NCBI GenBank assembly: GCA_033557465.1
Contig: CM066033.1
Coordinates: 710,693,637 to 710,757,636, forward strand
Direction of reading: 5' to 3'
Source: Ichthyophis bannanicus
Taxonomy: Eukaryota > Chordata > Amphibia > Gymnophiona > Ichthyophiidae
DNA: 64,000 nt
Translations under genes and position numbers: made by a program
Shown here: positions 21,816 to 32,822 of the stretch, one piece after another
Position numbering within the stretch: the first letter of the stretch is position 1
Layout of the letters: each line of letters starts with the position of its first letter
Notes under the pieces: model-generated
Seen by the model: the letters and a program-made list of their open reading frames with translations, nothing else
What the model was told of the DNA's origin: nothing
Database searches by the model: none

Positions 21816-24480
21816 TTTCAAATGGTAGACTACGTCCTCAATATTCTTTCCTCAGAAGAATGCTATCAGGGGCTCTTTAAAAGTTTTATGCGAAGTCAAT
21901 ACATGCCAACACCAATATATAGCTTTTAAACCTGCTATCAAACAAATAAAATCCTATTTGCAAGATACAGTACATCATATTTTCTCCGAATTCTGATGAT
22001 TTGCCTTCAGATACTTTAGTCATCATGGTACTGTATCGTATACCTGAATTCCTCAAGATGGAGCATTTCAGGTAATGAGGAAAGTGCTTAATGATAGGCA
22101 GGATGTCATTAGGATTTATACCGATTTCCTGTATGATTTGGCAAAGATCGGGTTGGGAAGGAACTATTTTTGCTGCAATGTAATGTTTTCTGAAGGAATA
22201 CATGGAGTAGCATGGTGGGGGGATGTTACTTTGGCACTTTCAGTTAATATCTTATATGCAGTGCATTTTTCCTAGAAAAAAAGGTGCTGGTACTCATATG
22301 CAGGGCTCTTTCATTAATACATGAGGATCATAGATCAAGACATATTAAGGCATTTAAATAAGCTCAAAGAGAGTTACTGCAATATAGAGAGAGAGACATT
22401 GAGCAGACTGACATGTATATTGCCTTACAGAACGGTATCTAACTGGCATGTAATGACTTTGCATGAGACTGAAGATAGAATTCTTAGGAGGAAAGAATAT
22501 TGTAGAAGTAGTCTACCATTTGAAACAAGAGGACACCCTACCTGCCAAAAGTGATCATTATGCTTGTGGGTAATGCACTTGCAGGTTGATGCAGAAAGCT
22601 GTCATTGAAATCTCACGCTATTAGCCAAGCGCATGATTTTGTAGCACTGCAAAATTTATACACCAATATGCAGCAAAGGAAGCACATGTAAATGAGGTAT
22701 GCGCAAAACTCCGAAGAAAAGTGGGGAGGGAGGCGGTGATGCATGCACAGACGATAGACACATTACCGGTAATGCATAAGCATGCGCACAGATTTCACAT
22801 GCTAACGATGTCAGTGGTATGAGAACCACTGGCTTTATTTTGACATCACAGTATAAAGGCTCCTGTGCCAGCCTGCTCTCACCAATATTTCTGTAACAAA
22901 GCAGATTCAGCCACTAGAAATCATTACATGTTCATCCAGTACATACAAACATCTCAGACTACTTACTCAAGATGATCTCCTGCCCCACAGAGTGCTGTGA
23001 AAAGGAGATCTGAACCAACACCCTCAGAACCCTAACTCCAACTCCATGCACCAGCATAGTTTTGAAGGTGCCTGAGAGCCCAATATGATCAAGATGGATA
23101 CTTAAATCACCACTTTGTGCCCCCGGCCCAGTACATTTTCCGATAACTAAGGTCAGAAATGAAACAAAAGAATGTAGGGCAGATCCTGGACTTGACTGGA
23201 GGGATTCAAGAAAAGAAAATTATCAGGTAAGGTCTAATTTCACCTTCTACATTGTCTCTCCAGTCCTGTCCAGATGCGTGGGATGTAGCAAAGCAGTACC
23301 CAACAATGGGGAGGAAACAGAACATCCCGGCCTGAAGCTTAGAAGTGCATCAATTGTCAGTCCGGAGCACTGTCATGTCAGAAAAGCATGAAGAAAACAG
23401 AACCTACCTTTCTAACAGCATTGAACCAGGTTCAGCTGATGACACCTCATCCTTCCGGGCGGCAGGCACTTTAACATGTACCAGAAGCACCTGGCCTTCT
23501 GTACCTTGACAACTGGTTCACCTTGTAAAGTGCTAACGACTACCATAATAAGTAAGCTCGCATGAAACACACCTCTTGCCATGAAAAATACATGATGGAA
23601 ACGCAAGTAGCCAAATCATACAGACAGCTGAGAACGATATGCCCAGTAGTCACTAAAGACAACCTGAAGGTACCAACGTGGGAAAGCAACAAAGCACCTG
23701 AACGACTCAAAGAAGAGTTTCAATGGCCTTGAATATTTCCAAAAACATGGCATGCTGGAAACCAGGAGTTCAGCATGTCAAAACATCCAACCCACCTAGA
23801 AAAAGGAATCTGCACAGCTATACAATCATAGCCTGATACGAAGAAAGATTACTAGAGAATTCGGGCCCACAAAAACCATGAATTCTATCCTATCTCCTTT
23901 CTTTTTTTTTTCCCCCAAACACTGACCAAAGGCAGGTCCTGAATCCAAGCATTTAGTATAGACTATCAACTGTACTCCTGCTCCCCACTTGTGAGAGGAG
24001 GCAAACTGTCAATGGGCCAAACTGCCTCAGTATAGGTCATCTCCAAATGATCGGCCAGCAGTTTCCTGAGACAAAGAAGCCAACTCTGTGTCTCACCAAC
24101 AAAGACAATGAAGTACAATGAAAGATATATCAGTAGAAGGACTGCATTGAAGCCAATGATCCAGCTCCAAGGAAACTGTTTTTTTTTACCCCCAGAAGGC
24201 GTCAATCGAACCTTGGCCTTCGCAGCCAGCCAGGAACACCTATGTTTCGAGGCAACAGTCCTCTGGACCCTCCATGGAAATGTGCAGAACAGTCTTGGCT
24301 CCCCATATGGCTTTGTGGACTCCTGCCACCAAACTACTGTTCAAAAAATATCTACAGAGCCTGAAGGCTCTTGCCCTCCCAAGCTGACCTTCCTTCAACT
24401 TGACACAGACACGGCAGAGATGCCAGTGCTCAAGCACAACAACCACAACTAGACTGGCCAACTCCTTGGCCATCACCATC
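21816..24480. other. Intron sequence with no gene recognised
   Basis: Long stretch with no catalytic motifs, tandem arrays or termini that I can name. The part right of about 23160 resembles the part right of 26136 in composition, so both may be one older sequence split by the L1-type insert at 24485-26135. Confidence 0.4.
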
Positions 24481-24484
24481 TGGA

Positions 24485-26135
24485 CCTCTGTCCTGTGGAT
24501 CCTTTAAAAGCGTGACGAGTTTGCGTCAGGACGCTCTGAATCCTGAAGCTGCAGCACCTGGGTGAACCGGAGCCGTGTCGCTGTTTCCTTCCTTGCTGTG
24601 ATGGGGAGGAGGAAGCGAAAGCAGGTGGTCGATCCTCCCGGGGTGAGCGTTCTGCGCCTTTCGGCCCAGCGAACCTTGGGTGATTGCGGCTTTCGCAGAA
24701 GCTGTGTCTTCGGCAGCGCCAGTTGATGGAGTGTCGGCGCTGAGTGTGTCGGGGGTCTGGTTGTCGCCCGAGTTGCGAACTCCCCCACTGCGACCCGGAA
24801 GTGTAACTCAAACAGAGGCTGGATCCCTTGATGGCAGGCCGACGAGCACGCCCAAGGAGGGGTCCTTGGGAGGAGCTCTGGCTGATGGTTCCCCCCTTGA
24901 GGCGCCGGTCCAGCAGTGGAGAACAACTGAAGCTGGAACAGCAGTAGGTGGAGAGAGTGCTGTGGAGGCTATTCAAGGAGGAGACCTTCTGGGGATAAAC
25001 TTGTTGGTAAAACCTGTGGTTATAACAATGGAAACACTGTGGGACAGTTTAGCTTCGCTCAGTTCGTCCCTTAAGACTATATTTGGTGCTGTGAATGAAG
25101 AAGTATGTGGGGTTAAGACCACTTGTGGAACTCTTGCTAGCGCTGTGTCGGGTCAGGAGGAGAGACTAATCAAGCTTGAGCAAGATGTCGGGCATTTGCA
25201 AGGAATAGTGAATGCCCAGGCTTTGGACAGGACTGTGTCAGCCAGAAAAGTGGAATATTTGGAAAACCAGGTTAGACGATGTAACCTCTGTTTTCTAAAT
25301 TTTCCACGGTCTCCCTTGCTGTCTCCATTAGAGATGGTAAGAAGGTATTTTGGAGAGGTTCTTAAACTTCCCCAAGACCAGTTTCCACCTCTGGTTCGGG
25401 CACAGTATTTGCCCTTGGGGTTAAGGGATGTTGATCCTAGCTCTCCCATTGCTCTTGCTGAAAAGGGGGACCTAATAGGGTTTTTAGAGTCCTCCCTGGA
25501 TGTCATCACTGATAAGGCTACTTTACTGGTCACTATGGCGCTAGAGTCAGATAAATTCTTTATTCTTCGAATGTATTTTAAAAATATCAATTTAGACTTT
25601 TTGGGCTCGAAAGTACGAGTTTTTCCTGATGTTGCGCGTAGTACGCAGTTGAGAAGGAAAAGCCTTTTGGCCCTTCGCCCCAGGGTGTTAGCCCTAGGAG
25701 CGACTTTTCAACTGAAATTTCCCACCAAATGCTGTGTGGTGTATAAGCAGAAAGGTTATGTTTTCTTTGAATCCAGACAGCTCATTGATTTCTTAATAGC
25801 AAGGGAGGAAGTTGTTGTTGAAGTGTCTAAAGCGACCCATACGGCTGACACTTAAGTCTGTACCTGTTCGCTTGGTATATTGATTTAGGTTTGGTATTGG
25901 TTATTTTTTACCTTTGCCTGATGTTATATTTCCTAATACGCCCCACTTATATATTTTCTTTTTTGATTGAGGTCTAAATGATATGGGTGGGATGTTATTC
26001 TTGTGATTTTGTTAAGTTTGCTTTCTGTTTTCGTTATATATCTAACACCCATTGTTTTCTTTTCATTCAAGTTTTTTTTACCTGGATGTAACATTATATA
26101 CTGGTATAAATAAAATTTAAAAAAAAAAAAAAAAC
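24485..26135 (+). mobile_element. L1-type element carrying ORF1 only, with poly(A) tail (half-LINE)
   Basis: A CpG-rich 5' region (about 24500-24900) is followed by one long ORF1-like frame to 25855, about 250 bp of 3' untranslated sequence and then an A-run (26110-26134, after ggtataaataaaatt). No ORF2 sequence lies between ORF1 and the tail. The layout is that of the mammalian 'half-L1' (HAL1) elements, which lack ORF2 and move in trans. I did not find a convincing target duplication. Confidence 0.75.
24680..25855 (+). CDS. L1-type ORF1 protein, RNA-binding, open over 391 codons
   Basis: The frame is open from just after a stop at 24644 to TAA at 25855. The first in-frame ATG is internal, at 25028 (METLWDSLASLSSSLKTIFG), while an ATG at 24601 (MGRRKRKQVV) is in another frame. 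So the true start may have been lost by a frameshift. Residues about 115-200 have a heptad-like pattern (LASLSSSLKTIF, QEERLIKLEQDVGHLQ), suggesting the ORF1p coiled coil. Then comes RRCNLCFLNFPRSP, the start of an RRM-like domain. VRVFPDVARSTQLRRK near residue 310 resembles the L1 ORF1 C-terminal domain (phase-aware memory of the family: a D followed by ST, then R). Such proteins form trimers that coat LINE RNA. No zinc knuckle is seen. Confidence 0.78.
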   Translation: MIAAFAEAVSSAAPVDGVSALSVSGVWLSPELRTPPLRPGSVTQTEAGSLDGRPTSTPKEGSLGGALADGSPLEAPVQQWRTTEAGTAVGGESAVEAIQGGDLLGINLLVKPVVITMETLWDSLASLSSSLKTIFGAVNEEVCGVKTTCGTLASAVSGQEERLIKLEQDVGHLQGIVNAQALDRTVSARKVEYLENQVRRCNLCFLNFPRSPLLSPLEMVRRYFGEVLKLPQDQFPPLVRAQYLPLGLRDVDPSSPIALAEKGDLIGFLESSLDVITDKATLLVTMALESDKFFILRMYFKNINLDFLGSKVRVFPDVARSTQLRRKSLLALRPRVLALGATFQLKFPTKCCVVYKQKGYVFFESRQLIDFLIAREEVVVEVSKATHTADT

Positions 26136-27475
26136 AAATCAAGCCCGCTCAGGACTTTCGTCCTCACCACGCATCATTGTCTCAGCCAAAATATATACAG
26201 TGGGATTGATAACTGCCCCTATGAGTCAATCCTGCCCCTGCAGAACTCAATGCTCTATTCCCCCCGAGGATTGTATAAGACTCCACTCTAAGGAACCAGG
26301 GCCCTCTCAAGCTCCAGGAGGACATCTGAACCACCTTTGGGGTACCAAGGAACTCAAAGACCACTGCTGCTATAAGTTTCCACCCTCAGAACCGAAGTGA
26401 CACACGCATAACAAGTTCCCGTAACCTAAGTTGCACTGATTGATTCACAAAAGAGATTTGCACAATCTGCTTACAACTGTCTGTCCCTTATGAAGACATT
26501 AACCAGTTTCTTTTTTTTTTCTTTACTTGCACTGTTCAGCAGGAAGAACTGATGACAGGAACACTGCATTAGAAGGCAGGCAACAGGCCAAGAGAGTCAT
26601 TAAGATTGCATCCCCATTCACAGACAATCCCCATACTTAGAAGAAAGAGAAGAGGCTAAGAACTCCTCCATATACCATTAAGCCATCACATAAACAGAGC
26701 TGCTGACCAGAATATTCCAGTAATTATTGCCAAGACACCGCCGAACAATTTAAATGAAAACAAGATTGTCGGTCAACGCCAACCCTGCTTTAAAGACCCA
26801 GGCAGAGACCTGGAGAAGTCTCTTTTCCTGACAATCTCTCTCCTGCCCGAGGAGGAAAGATCCTTCTCTCCTGACAACAGATACGAGACTAATTCTTGGC
26901 TGAAATGAGATGGACCCAATACATCGAACATAAGATATTTTCATAGATTTTGACAGTAGAACTGCGACCCATCTCCCCCTGCAGAGTAGACTGCCAAAGC
27001 CTGAACCACAGAAACCATAGTCTAGGTGAAAAACTCAACCCCCTATACTGCTACTAAAGAGAGAACATAAAATAATATTAAGGACAAGACCTAAAAAGGG
27101 ACTCCTATCACGATCAGGACTAATCAGCGGGTCCAACACAGCCCAACTGTCCTGTAGGGTGAAGTAGCTGCCAAGGGAGAAATATGACATCCAAACGAGG
27201 AGCAATGGAGAGACCCCCCCCCCCCCAGAGCCCTCTGATGAATACTTCCATTGATTTTTTTTTTTTTTAATTGGCTTAATGACATTCATGTCTATGAATC
27301 AAGCTGACTCCTGGAGGCCCAGCAACCCGAGGGCTTGCCTGGCAAGAAGTAATCAAAAGCATACTGCATGACTTGAAGGGAAAGATAACCTGCCCAATAC
27401 CAGAAGGCATGCTAGACAGAATGAAACTTGTACCCTTGTGCACTGCTCTAAACGCTGGGCTAAACTTCTAGTAAT
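26136..27475. other. Intron sequence with no gene recognised
   Basis: Holds poly-C (27218-27228) and poly-T (27256-27268) runs. I recognise no coding or mobile-element signature. Confidence 0.4.
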
Positions 27476-27574
27476 GGGCAGGGCCGGCCCATCCATTGAG
27501 CAAGAATGTTTGCACAGGGCCCCACGCAAACATTCTGCCCATCAGCCCAGGAAAACTTTAAAAGAAAAAACAAA

Positions 27575-27931
27575 CTTGCTGCTGCTGCCGTTGCCACCGT
27601 GGCAGCAGCAGAGTCAAGTGTCTCCCGCGGGGCCCCCGCCTGCCCAACAGAGCTCTCCCTCGATCACTCTCCTCGGCACGGCTTTCAGAGCCGCGAAGGG
27701 GACTCTTTCCCTCTCGCGGCTCTGTTAAGCCCGCTGGGGCTGATGGGAACAGGCATTTCCGGTTTCCCATCAGTCCCGGCCAGCTTAACAGAACCGCGAG
27801 AGGGAAACTCTCCCTTCGCGGCTCTGAAAGCCGCGCTTAGGAGAGTGATCGAGGGAGGGCTCTGTTAGGCGGGCAGGGATCCCGTGGGAGACACTTGATT
27901 CTGCCGCTGCCATAGCGGCAGCGGCAGCAAG
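27575..27931. repeat. Long GC-rich inverted repeat (element 2)
   Basis: The left arm has tgccgttgccaccgtggcag, cctcgatcactctcct and gttaagcccgctggggctga; the right arm carries their reverse complements, with a spacer caggcatttccgg near 27752. Its inner arm (gttaagcccgc, gatgggaa) is related to that of element 1. Confidence 0.88.
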
Positions 27932-27957
27932 TTTCTTTTTCTTTTAAAGTTTCCCTG

Positions 27958-28440
27958 GGCTAATGGGGGGAGGGGGGCTAGGACTGGAAATGGGCTGATG
28001 GGGGGTTAGGACTGGTAATGGGCTATGGGGGGGCTAGGACTGGAAATGGGCTGATGGGGGGTTAGGACTGGTAATGGGCTGATGGGGGGCTTAGGACTGG
28101 CAATAGGCTATGGAGGGGGGCTAGGACTGGTAGTGGGCTGAATGGAAGGGGGGACTTGAACTGCAAATACCTGATGGGGATGGGGCAGGGGCTTAGAATG
28201 GAAATGGGCTGAGTGGAAAGGGGGCTTGAACTGCAAATAGCTGATGGGGAGGGGGGCTTGGAATGGAAACGGGCTGTGAGGGGAGGGAGCTAGGACTGGA
28301 AATGGGCTGAGTGGGGGGGGAGCTAGGACAGGAAATGGGCTGATGGAGGTGCTAGGATAGGACTGGAAATGGGGGGTGCTGAGATTGGAAATGGGCTATG
28401 AGTGGAGGGAGCTAGGACTGGAAATGGGCTGATGGGGGGC
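27958..28440 (+). repeat. G-rich minisatellite, unit about 29 bp
   Basis: Tandem degenerate copies of ctaggactggaaatgggctg followed by atgggggg. Related in unit sequence to the arrays of element 1 (ttaggactgctaatgggcag) and element 3 (cttggactggaaatgggctg). Confidence 0.88.
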
Positions 28441-29668
28441 TAGAAGGGAGCGGATGTTGGGGGAGGATTAGAATGGGATGGGGCTGGAAGAGTGAAATGG
28501 AGAGGGAAAAAATATTTTGTGTGGGAGGGAAGAAAAATCTTCAATTGGCCGGGTATTGGGAGAGTAAGTGAGGATGGAGTGGTAAAATTTGAGTGGATGA
28601 AATAGGAATGAAGAAAGAGCAAAAGGAGAAAGATTAGTATGTTAAAGCAGATGTAGAGAGAGAATGGAAAAAACTGGAAGAGAGAAGAAAGGACAAATGG
28701 ACAGCAGACGATGGAGAGTTAGCAGAAGACACGAAGAAACCAGAAGAAAGTGGCTGGAGCAATTGCAGCTGAAAAAAAATGTACAAAAGGTAGAAAATAT
28801 CTCTTTATTTTGAATTTATTAACTGGAATATGTCAGCTCTGGGAAACGTGAATCATTAACGTCTGCGCTTTATTTAGTACAAGAGGAAATTAATTTATAG
28901 TTTTATTTCTATAGTGGTGTTGTACATTCCAAGTTTGGCTTTTGGGGTTCCCAGTTTAATTATTGTCTTCCTGTTTCTAAATTGTGATTACGTTTACGTT
29001 TACGTTTATTTAGACTTTATATACCGCCCAACACTAATAGATTCTTTGTTTGGTGATGGTCTATGTTCTGCATGTGTAACTGAGCTGAGGTATTCTGTTT
29101 ATGTAATTCCTATTTGGCAGTGCCACTTGTTCTTTTTTCCCAGTAGGAGATGTATTGGTATTCTGCGACGCTTCCGCTGGGGCCCGAGAGCTTACCAGCT
29201 GGAAGTGGCCTTTGAGTGTCCTCTTTTGAATAAAGCTATTTCTATTGTCACCTGGGATTCTGGGACTTGTAGTTTTGCTTATTTCCTTAAGGACAGAATT
29301 GTAGTTATGACACGAGTGTTTCAAGGCTGCAAGAATATTTATTGTGGGGAATTTCCAGCGCATCAAAGCTCAAACACAAACAAGAGAAAAGGATGCATCT
29401 CCAACATATAGGTATTTCAGGAACAGAAGAAAAACGTAACAGAAATATCTCAGCACTGCTCAGCTGTTTCTCAGTCCCATAAACTTTATACAGGACACTG
29501 CCCCGTGTGGTTATTCAATGGAAAACAATTAAACTGCAACAGCTGATTTTCTTTCTCACAGCACGGCTTCTTATCCTCAGAAGACAATTAAGCTTATTAA
29601 ACATAAAACAAGCCTTTCCAATTCTTCAGCAGGTATGGCAAGTACTTTCTATATTATTTCTTACAGTT

Positions 29669-30508
29669 TCAGTGCTGATCAACAATGCCTTCTTCCTTTA
29701 AACATAAAGAGCAATCGATGGGAGAAGATTCACTTTCTAAAGCTGGCAAACAAGAGTCTATTTGCATTCTTTCAACAGTGTCAGAATTACTGGCATCTCT
29801 ATCAGGTTTAACAGTTCTCCCTGACTTTCTTTCCTCCAGAAATTCCTTGAACTGGTTCAGGAGCAATTCAGCGTGTACTGGCACATTAGCATTAGGAGAG
29901 AAAACTTTTCCTTCTGACAACAGCTTGCTTATGGTTTCTAACTCTGAAGGCTTGGCTGTTTTGCTTTTGTCAGTGTTATAGCTTCCCCCGTATGTAAGAC
30001 TCTCCCCCCACCTATTATCCGTTAAAGGTGTTGGGTCTGCCTTCTGGACAGTAGCAAAGGGAAATGGCTTCTCTAACAATGATTCAGCATTAGAAATGCT
30101 AGCTTTACCTTTGGCAGGGTTTCTTAGACAACTGCTGAACCCTTTTCTCCTGCTATCCTCCAGGTTCTGGAATTCAGCTTCCTTATGTCTATTTCCAGTG
30201 CCAGTTAGGTACCTGTTCTGAAGAGGCTTTTCTTCCTTCTTTCCTCTACAGCTGCTATAGTCCTTGTTGCTGTATGTCCAATTGCCGTCTCTCCAATGGC
30301 TTCCCTTGCTAGCTCTCTTACTCCAAGGTTCTGCCTTGCTGTAACGTCCTCTCCAAGGCTCTCTCTCTCCTTCACCTTCTTCATAAGGTTCCTTTCTTGC
30401 TTGCTCTTTTCCTTCCTCTGCACATCCTTTGCTCCTTCCCTTCCTGCCTCTCTGCTCTGTTTGTGGATTTAAAAAGCATTTGCTTCCCGGCACTCCGTCC
30501 TTCCCCCA
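29669..30508 (-). pseudogene. LTR-encoded charged ORF with DCS tail (copy b), split by a transposon
   Basis: On minus the frame from the hAT insertion point to the stop is open for about 280 codons. It is rich in K, R, E, G and S (GKDGVPGSKCFLNPQTEQR; ELLLNQFKEFLEERKSGRT). The end reads VERMQIDSCLPALESESSP, then IDCSLCLKEEGIVDQH, matching the 'MQ ... acidic ... MDCS' ending of the other copies. Beyond the insertion the frame continues toward the LTR start (QRERQASSLIGHT at 32660-32620). The apparent extension of this frame into 30509-30778 is translated hAT hairpin, not part of the gene. No known domain is visible. Confidence 0.7.
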
Positions 30509-30722
30509 GGTGTGACTAGGGTTGCCAACTGGCCGGTTTTCAGCCGGCCTGGCCGGTTTTTCCATGGCCAGGCCGGCTGCCGGCGCAGATGTTAAACCGG
30601 CCCTTGAAAAGCCGGTTTTTTGCTCTGGCCGCAAGATCGGGAGCGGCCAGAGCAAAAGACCGGCTTTTCTCCCAACCCGCAGTTTAAAAAAAAAACCCAC
30701 CCAAGGCCGGCCCACACACCGG

Positions 30723-30993
30723 AGGGCTTCAGAGGGAGCCGGGGAAGCCCGCGCGAGGCCCCGGCTCCCTCTGTACATCCGCCAGCGTGAAGAGCCTTTT
30801 CCTTCACGCTGGCGGCTGTATCTGTGAAGCCGCGATTGGTGGGAAAGGTTAAAGGCAATGCCCTTTAACCTTTCCCAGCATTCGCGGCTTCACAGATACA
30901 GCCGCCAGCGTGAAGGAAAAGGCTCTTCACGCTGGCGGCTGTACAGAGGGAGCCGGGGCCTCACGCGAGCTTACCCGGCTCCCTCTGAAGCCC
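30723..30993. repeat. Long GC-rich inverted repeat (element 3)
   Basis: The left arm carries gagggcttcagagggagccg, cgccagcgtgaagagccttt, ggcggctgtatctgtgaagc and ggaaaggttaaagg; the right arm has their reverse complements around a centre near 30857. Each arm itself contains a smaller hairpin (cgccagcgtgaag...cttcacgctggcg), so the structure is nested. Its sequence is unrelated to the hairpins of elements 1 and 2. Confidence 0.9.
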
Positions 30994-31009
30994 CTCAGAC
31001 AGCTGCGGT

Positions 31010-31860
31010 GCTGGTCGGGGGGGGGGGGGGAGGCCAAGGACTGCAGGGGCGGTGGTGGGGGGGGGACCGGGAGGGGCAAAGGGCTATGGGGGGGGGGGAC
31101 GTGGGCGGGAAATAGGTTGTGATGGGGGGGGGACCTGGACAGGAAAAGGGATATAGGGGGGGGACTTGGACTGCAAATGGGCTGTGATGATGGGGGGGGG
31201 CTAGGACTGCAAATGGGCTGTGATGGTGGGGGGGGAACTCGGACTGCAAATGGGCTGTGATGGTGGGGGGGCCTAGGACTGGAAATAGGTTGTGATGGGG
31301 GGCTTGGACTGGAAATGGGCTGTGATGGGGGGGGGGACCTGGACTGGAAAAGGGCTATGGGGGGAGACTTGGACTGGAAATGGGTTGTGATGGGGGGGCC
31401 TGGACCGGAAAAGGGCTAGGGGGGGGACTTGGACTGGAAATGGGCTGTGATGGGGGGGGGACCCGGACTGTAAAAGGGCTATGGGGGGGGACCTGGACTG
31501 TAAAAGGGCTAGGGGGGGGGGGGACATGGACTGGAAATGGGTTGTGATGGGGGTGGAGGGGACCTGGACTGGAAAAGGGCTATGGGGGGGGGGGGGACTT
31601 GGACTGGAAATGGGCTATGGTGGAGGGAGGGGGAACTTGGACTGGAAATAGGCTGTGATTAGGGGGGCTAGGACTGCAAATGGGCTGTGATGGTGGGGGG
31701 GCTAGCACTGCAAATGGGATGTGATGGTGGGGGGGCCTAGGACTGGAAATAGGCTGTGATGGGGGACTTGGACTGGAAATGGGCTGTGATTGGGGGGGGC
31801 TAGGACTGGAAATGGCCTGTGATGTGAGGGCTAGCACTGGAAATGGGCTGATGAAGAGAT
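31010..31860 (+). repeat. G-rich minisatellite, unit about 28-32 bp
   Basis: About 27 degenerate copies of cttggactggaaatgggctg followed by tgatgg and a G-run, with alternative gaaaagggctatgg units. Related to the arrays of elements 1 and 2. Confidence 0.9.
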
Positions 31861-32822
31861 GGAATAGGACTGGAAATGGGCTGATGTGGGGCATGGGAGA
31901 ATGGGACTAGAAGGGAGTGGATGCTGGGTGGGTCTAGAACTATAAGGGAACTGATTTGGGGGGAGGACTAGAATGGATGGGGAATGAGAATAGAGAGGGG
32001 AAAAAATATTTTGTGTGGAAGAAAAGTCTATGATGGGCCGGGTATTGGGAGAGTAAGAGGGGCTTGAGAATGGAAGGGTGAAATTTAAACGGATGATAAA
32101 GGAATAAGGAAAGAATTGGGGGAAAGAGCAATAGGGAAACAATCAGTATGTTAAAGCAGAAATAGAGAGAGAATGGAAAACATCTAAAAGAGAAGAAAGG
32201 ACAAATGGATAGCTCGCAGAAGACACGAAGAAACCAGAAGAAAGTGACTGGAGCAATTGCAACTGAAAAATAAAACGCCCAAACAGAAGGTAGAAAAATA
32301 CTTTTTATTTTGAATTTATTAACTGGAATATGTCTGGTCTGGGAAGTGTGTATTGCTAACATCTTTGCGTTTTTGTTTAGTGCAAGAGGAAATTACTTTA
32401 TAGTTATATTTCTCCAGTGTTGTACATTTCATGTTTGGATTTTGGGGTTCCTAGTTTAATTATTATCTGACCAAGGAAGTTAGCCTACACGTATCCTCGG
32501 TAATTTTTGTGGGTGGGGCTGGGGGCGGGGCATGGGTGGGACTAGGGGCGGAGAATGGGTGGAGCATGGCGAGCCACAGGTGTCGGGCTTTTCTCGGTGA
32601 AAAAGTTGGCAACCCTAGGTGTGACCAATCAGTGAGGAAGCCTGTCTCTCCCTCTGAGCTGGGGTGTGGCCTGAGCTCAGCAGAAAGCTGTGTTTTTTTC
32701 TTATCTGGCTTGGAAATCCTGTGTAGTGTGACATAGCAAGGCCTTCTAGTCCGGTAGAAACTCCCAAACACCAGGAAGAAAGTGCAGGGCTACAATGTAA
32801 ACAAAGACACATGGCTACTAGT

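Larger units (their letters stand above)
27476..29165. mobile_element. hAT-like element with hairpin and G-run minisatellite (element 2), right end lost
   Basis: The left terminus reads cagggccggcccatccattg, a hAT-like end. It is followed by a GC-rich palindrome (27575-27931), a G-rich minisatellite (27958-28440), a GA-rich segment (28440-28770) and an AT-rich tail (from 28780). The GA-rich segment matches element 1 closely (for example ggattagaatgggatggggc and aaaatattttgtgtgggagg) and the tail word aactgagctgaggtattctg is shared with element 1. Sequence similarity to element 1 stops near 29160. No matching right terminus is seen, so the end is probably lost. Confidence 0.75.
30517..32617. 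mobile_element. hAT-like non-autonomous element with hairpin and G-run minisatellite (element 3)
   Basis: Perfect 8-bp duplication ggtgtgac at 30509-30516 and 32618-32625, and 13-bp perfect inverted termini tagggttgccaac/gttggcaaccctag. At 2101 bp it is almost the same length as element 1. Inside: a long hairpin (30723-30993), a G-run minisatellite (31010-31860), the GA-rich segment (about 31900-32260) and the AT-rich tail (tttattttgaatttattaac, aactggaatatgtc) shared with element 2. No transposase is encoded. Confidence 0.92.
29249..32733 (-). mobile_element. LTR (copy b), interrupted by a hAT-like element
   Basis: Read on minus, it starts TGTCACACTAC near 32733 and ends CCCAGGTGACA near 29249, so the ends form a TGTCAC/GTGACA inverted repeat. 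A poly(A) signal (aataaatattcttgc) lies near its right part, downstream of the coding frame. Without the hAT-like insert (30517-32617 plus one duplication) it is about 1.4 kb, similar to the other LTRs here. I did not find a target duplication, so the boundaries are less sure. Confidence 0.65.

Noticed and set aside
24473..24976. Minus-strand frame of about 170 codons
   Set aside because: Antisense to the CpG-rich L1-type 5' region; no domain, and the plus frame explains the openness.
30509..30778. N-terminal extension of the long minus-strand frame through 30778
   Set aside because: This part lies inside the hAT-like element and is translated hairpin sequence; the LTR ORF only runs to 30508.
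30995..32142. Long proline-rich minus-strand frames
   Set aside because: Translated C-rich minisatellite with unit-length periodicity and no start context.
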